Assembly (NCBI GenBank): GCA_023388835.1
Contig: JAEWFK010000034.1
Coordinates: 1 to 14,615 of the forward strand
Direction of reading: 5' to 3'
Length of the DNA stretch: 14,615 nucleotides
Source: Pseudomonadota bacterium
Lineage (GTDB): Bacteria > Pseudomonadota > Gammaproteobacteria > Burkholderiales > Burkholderiaceae_B
Of this stretch, positions 12,530 through 14,615 are shown piece after piece. The position numbers were made by a program, and so were the translations under genes. Within the stretch, counting starts at the first letter, position 1; every line of letters starts with the position of its first letter. The notes beneath the pieces were generated by a model that worked only from the letters and a program-made list of their open reading frames with translations, was not told the origin of the DNA and did no database searches.

Positions 12530-13594
12530 TCAGGCGGCGGGCTCCGCAGTCAGATTGCGCTGCACGAGATCGGCCAGAGCGCTGACCCAGACCGGGTCTC
12601 CGTTCAGGCAGGGGATATAGCGGAAAGCCTTGCCGCCCTCTTCAAGGAAGGCATCGCGGCATTGCATCTGGATTTCCTCAAGGGTTTCCAGGCAGTCCGC
12701 CAGAAAGCCGGGACACATCACATCTACCGTGCCGACACCGGAACGCGCCCATTCCCGAAGCGTGGGCTCAGTGTAGGGCTGCAGCCACTCCTGGGCGCCG
12801 AAGCGGCTTTGAAAGGAATGGTGGACGCGCGTGCCGTCTTCGCCTAATGCCTGCTTGAGCGCCCGCACTGTATCCATGCAGTCGCGGTGATAAGGATCGC
12901 CTTTCTGGACAGTCACCCGCGGAATGCCATGGAAGCTGAGCAGCAAGCGCTCAGGCTTGCCGTGTTGCTGCCAATGCCTCTGAACGCTGGCGGCAAGCGC
13001 CGCGATATAACCCGGGTCGTCGGGATAGCGCTTGATGAAACGCAGCTCCGGCTGGTCTCGGCGCCGGCTTGCATACGCGTTGACCTTGTCGACGGCTGTA
13101 GCCGTCGTGCTCGCGGCATACTGCGGGTACAGCGGCACGACCAATATGCGTTCGCAGCCCGCATCGCGCAGCGTATCCATGGCGGCGGCAATGGAGGGAT
13201 TTCCGTAACGCATGCCCACGGCCGCCTGGATGACGACCCCGCGGCGGGCGAGTTCCTGTTGCACGCCTTCGGCCTGCCGGCAGGAACCGACCAGCAAGGG
13301 CGAGCCCTCTTCCCACCAGATTTCCTCATAACGCGGCGCCAATGCGCGCGGCCGTCGCGTGAGAATGAACAGGCGAAGGATGGGCTGCCACAAGACGGGC
13401 GGGATTTCGATTACTCGCGGATCGGACAGGAACTCGGCGAGATACCGGCGGATGGCTGTGGGCGTGGGTGCGTCAGGTGTGCCGAGATTGATGAAGAGCA
13501 CCCCGACCGGATTTTCGGACCGGGCCGGCGGCTCCGCCACCAGCGCATGAGGGTCGGCCGGCTCAGGCAGATAAGGCGAAATAAACGAAGTCAT
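12530..13594 (-). CDS. hemH: Ferrochelatase
   Basis: A 354-residue enzyme that inserts ferrous iron into protoporphyrin (or coproporphyrin III in other lineages) in the last steps of haem synthesis, probably cytosolic or loosely membrane-associated. GVLFINLGTPDAP (31-43) starts the fold. LLLSFHGIP contains the catalytic His222, and CPGFLADCLETLEEI contains Glu303, the second active-site residue. YPQYAASTTATAVDKV (156-171) is another family block. The first 28 residues precede the conserved domain and look unstructured. Its ATG overlaps the hrcA stop as ATGA and lacks a clear Shine-Dalgarno, so translation is probably coupled to hrcA. It lies in a heat-shock operon, which suggests shared transcription rather than shared function. 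Confidence 0.97.
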   Translation of the reverse strand: MTSFISPYLPEPADPHALVAEPPARSENPVGVLFINLGTPDAPTPTAIRRYLAEFLSDPRVIEIPPVLWQPILRLFILTRRPRALAPRYEEIWWEEGSPLLVGSCRQAEGVQQELARRGVVIQAAVGMRYGNPSIAAAMDTLRDAGCERILVVPLYPQYAASTTATAVDKVNAYASRRRDQPELRFIKRYPDDPGYIAALAASVQRHWQQHGKPERLLLSFHGIPRVTVQKGDPYHRDCMDTVRALKQALGEDGTRVHHSFQSRFGAQEWLQPYTEPTLREWARSGVGTVDVMCPGFLADCLETLEEIQMQCRDAFLEEGGKAFRYIPCLNGDPVWVSALADLVQRNLTAEPAA

Positions 13595-14604
13595 TGCGTA
13601 TTGTTGTGGCTGAGAGCGTTGGAGAGCAGCCTGGCGGTGATGTCGACAATGGGTATGACGCGCTCGTAGGCCATACGTGTGGGCCCGATCACGCCCAGAG
13701 TGCCGACCACCTTGCCGTCCACGCCATAAGGCGCCGTGATCACTGATACGTCGTCCATGGGCACCAGGTCGGAGTCGCCGCCGATATAGATCTGCACACC
13801 ATGTGCGTGGCTGGAAACGTCCAGCAATTGCAGCAGATCGGTCTTCTTCTCGAAGAGCGCGAACATGCGCCGCAGGCGGTCCATGTCGGAAGCGATCTCC
13901 GAGATATCAAGCAGTTTGCGTTCGCCTGCGATCACCAGGGATTCGTCCACGTCGGGATCCGACGTGCCGGCCTCGACCGCTGCCTGCATGAGACGCGAAA
14001 TGTCCGCCTGCAAAGACGACAATTCCTTTTTGAGCGCGCTGCGCACTTGGTCGAAGGACTTCCCCGAGAAATGCTGATTGAAGAAGTTGCTGGCCTCGAT
14101 GAGTTCCTGTTCGAGATAGTCGCGCTTGACGAAGAGAATACGGTTCTGGACGTCTCCGTCGGGCGTCACGATGATGAGCAGCACGCGGGACTCAGACAGC
14201 CGGATGAATTCGATCTGACGGAAGATCTGCGAACGCTTGGGCGCCAGCACCACGCCGGCGAACTGCGACATATTGGACAGCAGGGTGGCGGCGGCCGACA
14301 CCGCGCGCGTCGGGTCGGCAATGGGAAGCTGGCGCGGCAGGCGTTCCGAGGGCGCCATCTGCAAGCTCTGCACCGCCAACAGGCGATCGACGAACAAGCG
14401 ATAGCCCTGGGGCGTGGGCACGCGGCCGGACGACGCATGAGGACTGTGGATCAGGCCGAGGTCTTCCAGGTCGGCCATGACATTGCGAATCGTGGCGGGA
14501 GACAGGTCGAACATCTTGGAAAGCGTGCGCGAGCCGACGGGCTGGCCGTCTGCGATATAACGCTCTATCAGCACTTTCAACAGTGCCTTGGCTCGATCAT
14601 CCAT
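13591..14604 (-). CDS. hrcA: Heat-inducible transcription repressor HrcA
   Basis: A 337-residue dimeric repressor that binds CIRCE operators, classically before groESL and dnaK operons, and needs GroEL to fold. The N-terminal winged helix (about 1-75) includes the VGSRTLSKMFDLSPATIR recognition region (22-39), followed by NVMADLEDLGLIHSPHASSGRVPT (40-63). The GAF-like core includes FDQVRSALKKELSSLQADISRLM, and the C-terminal region contains VQIYIGGDSDLVPMDDVSVITAPY and GVIGPTRMAYERVIPIVD, all diagnostic. The length matches the family. The upstream region lies outside the window, so its own promoter or CIRCE cannot be seen. Its stop overlaps hemH by four bases. Confidence 0.98.
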   Translation of the reverse strand: MDDRAKALLKVLIERYIADGQPVGSRTLSKMFDLSPATIRNVMADLEDLGLIHSPHASSGRVPTPQGYRLFVDRLLAVQSLQMAPSERLPRQLPIADPTRAVSAAATLLSNMSQFAGVVLAPKRSQIFRQIEFIRLSESRVLLIIVTPDGDVQNRILFVKRDYLEQELIEASNFFNQHFSGKSFDQVRSALKKELSSLQADISRLMQAAVEAGTSDPDVDESLVIAGERKLLDISEIASDMDRLRRMFALFEKKTDLLQLLDVSSHAHGVQIYIGGDSDLVPMDDVSVITAPYGVDGKVVGTLGVIGPTRMAYERVIPIVDITARLLSNALSHNNTQ

Positions 14605-14615
14605 ATGTACCCGCC

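Noticed and set aside
1..14615. CRISPR array, insertion sequence, prophage, toxin-antitoxin or defence genes
   Set aside because: No regularly spaced repeats, transposase or integrase motifs, or tRNA-like structures were seen. All large genes are assigned to other families.

Overview
The window reads as chromosomal core sequence from a GC-rich betaproteobacterium, most likely of the Alcaligenaceae (Bordetella/Achromobacter type). This assignment is an inference from gene content, gene order and GC-rich codon use, not from a database search. There is no sign of a mobile element, CRISPR array, tRNA or rRNA, and no gap above 300 bases without a gene.

Left part (1-2600): the minus-strand icd gene (NADP isocitrate dehydrogenase) has lost only its last few codons at the left edge. 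It is followed by a plus-strand DUF1841 gene. Next come two minus-strand genes for small exported monohaem c-type cytochromes, joined by an overlapping stop and start.

Middle (2600-8550): a 138-bp divergent intergenic region carries a perfect FNR/Anr-type box. It separates the cytochromes from a plus-strand cluster: MoxR-type AAA+ ATPase, GNAT acetyltransferase, CoxE-like VWA protein and a large secreted two-domain M16 metalloprotease. The first three are tightly packed, so co-expression is likely. MoxR plus VWA proteins usually act together as a chaperone-like or metal-cofactor-insertion pair. The embedded acetyltransferase and the following protease are the least understood part of the window.

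Right part (8494-14604): a minus-strand heat-shock block, in transcription order hrcA, hemH, grpE, dnaK, dnaJ, closed by a hairpin terminator with a T-run. HrcA is the heat-shock repressor, HemH inserts iron into protoporphyrin, and GrpE/DnaK/DnaJ form the Hsp70 machine. Near-consensus sigma-32 promoters lie directly before grpE and before dnaK, the latter overlapping the grpE stop codon. No CIRCE operator was seen in the window. A wobble-paired RNA hairpin lies between dnaK and dnaJ.

Most of the window is conserved housekeeping DNA. The points worth a second look are regulatory (FNR-type box, paired sigma-32 promoters, icd palindrome, dnaK-dnaJ hairpins), plus the MoxR-GNAT-VWA-M16 cluster.
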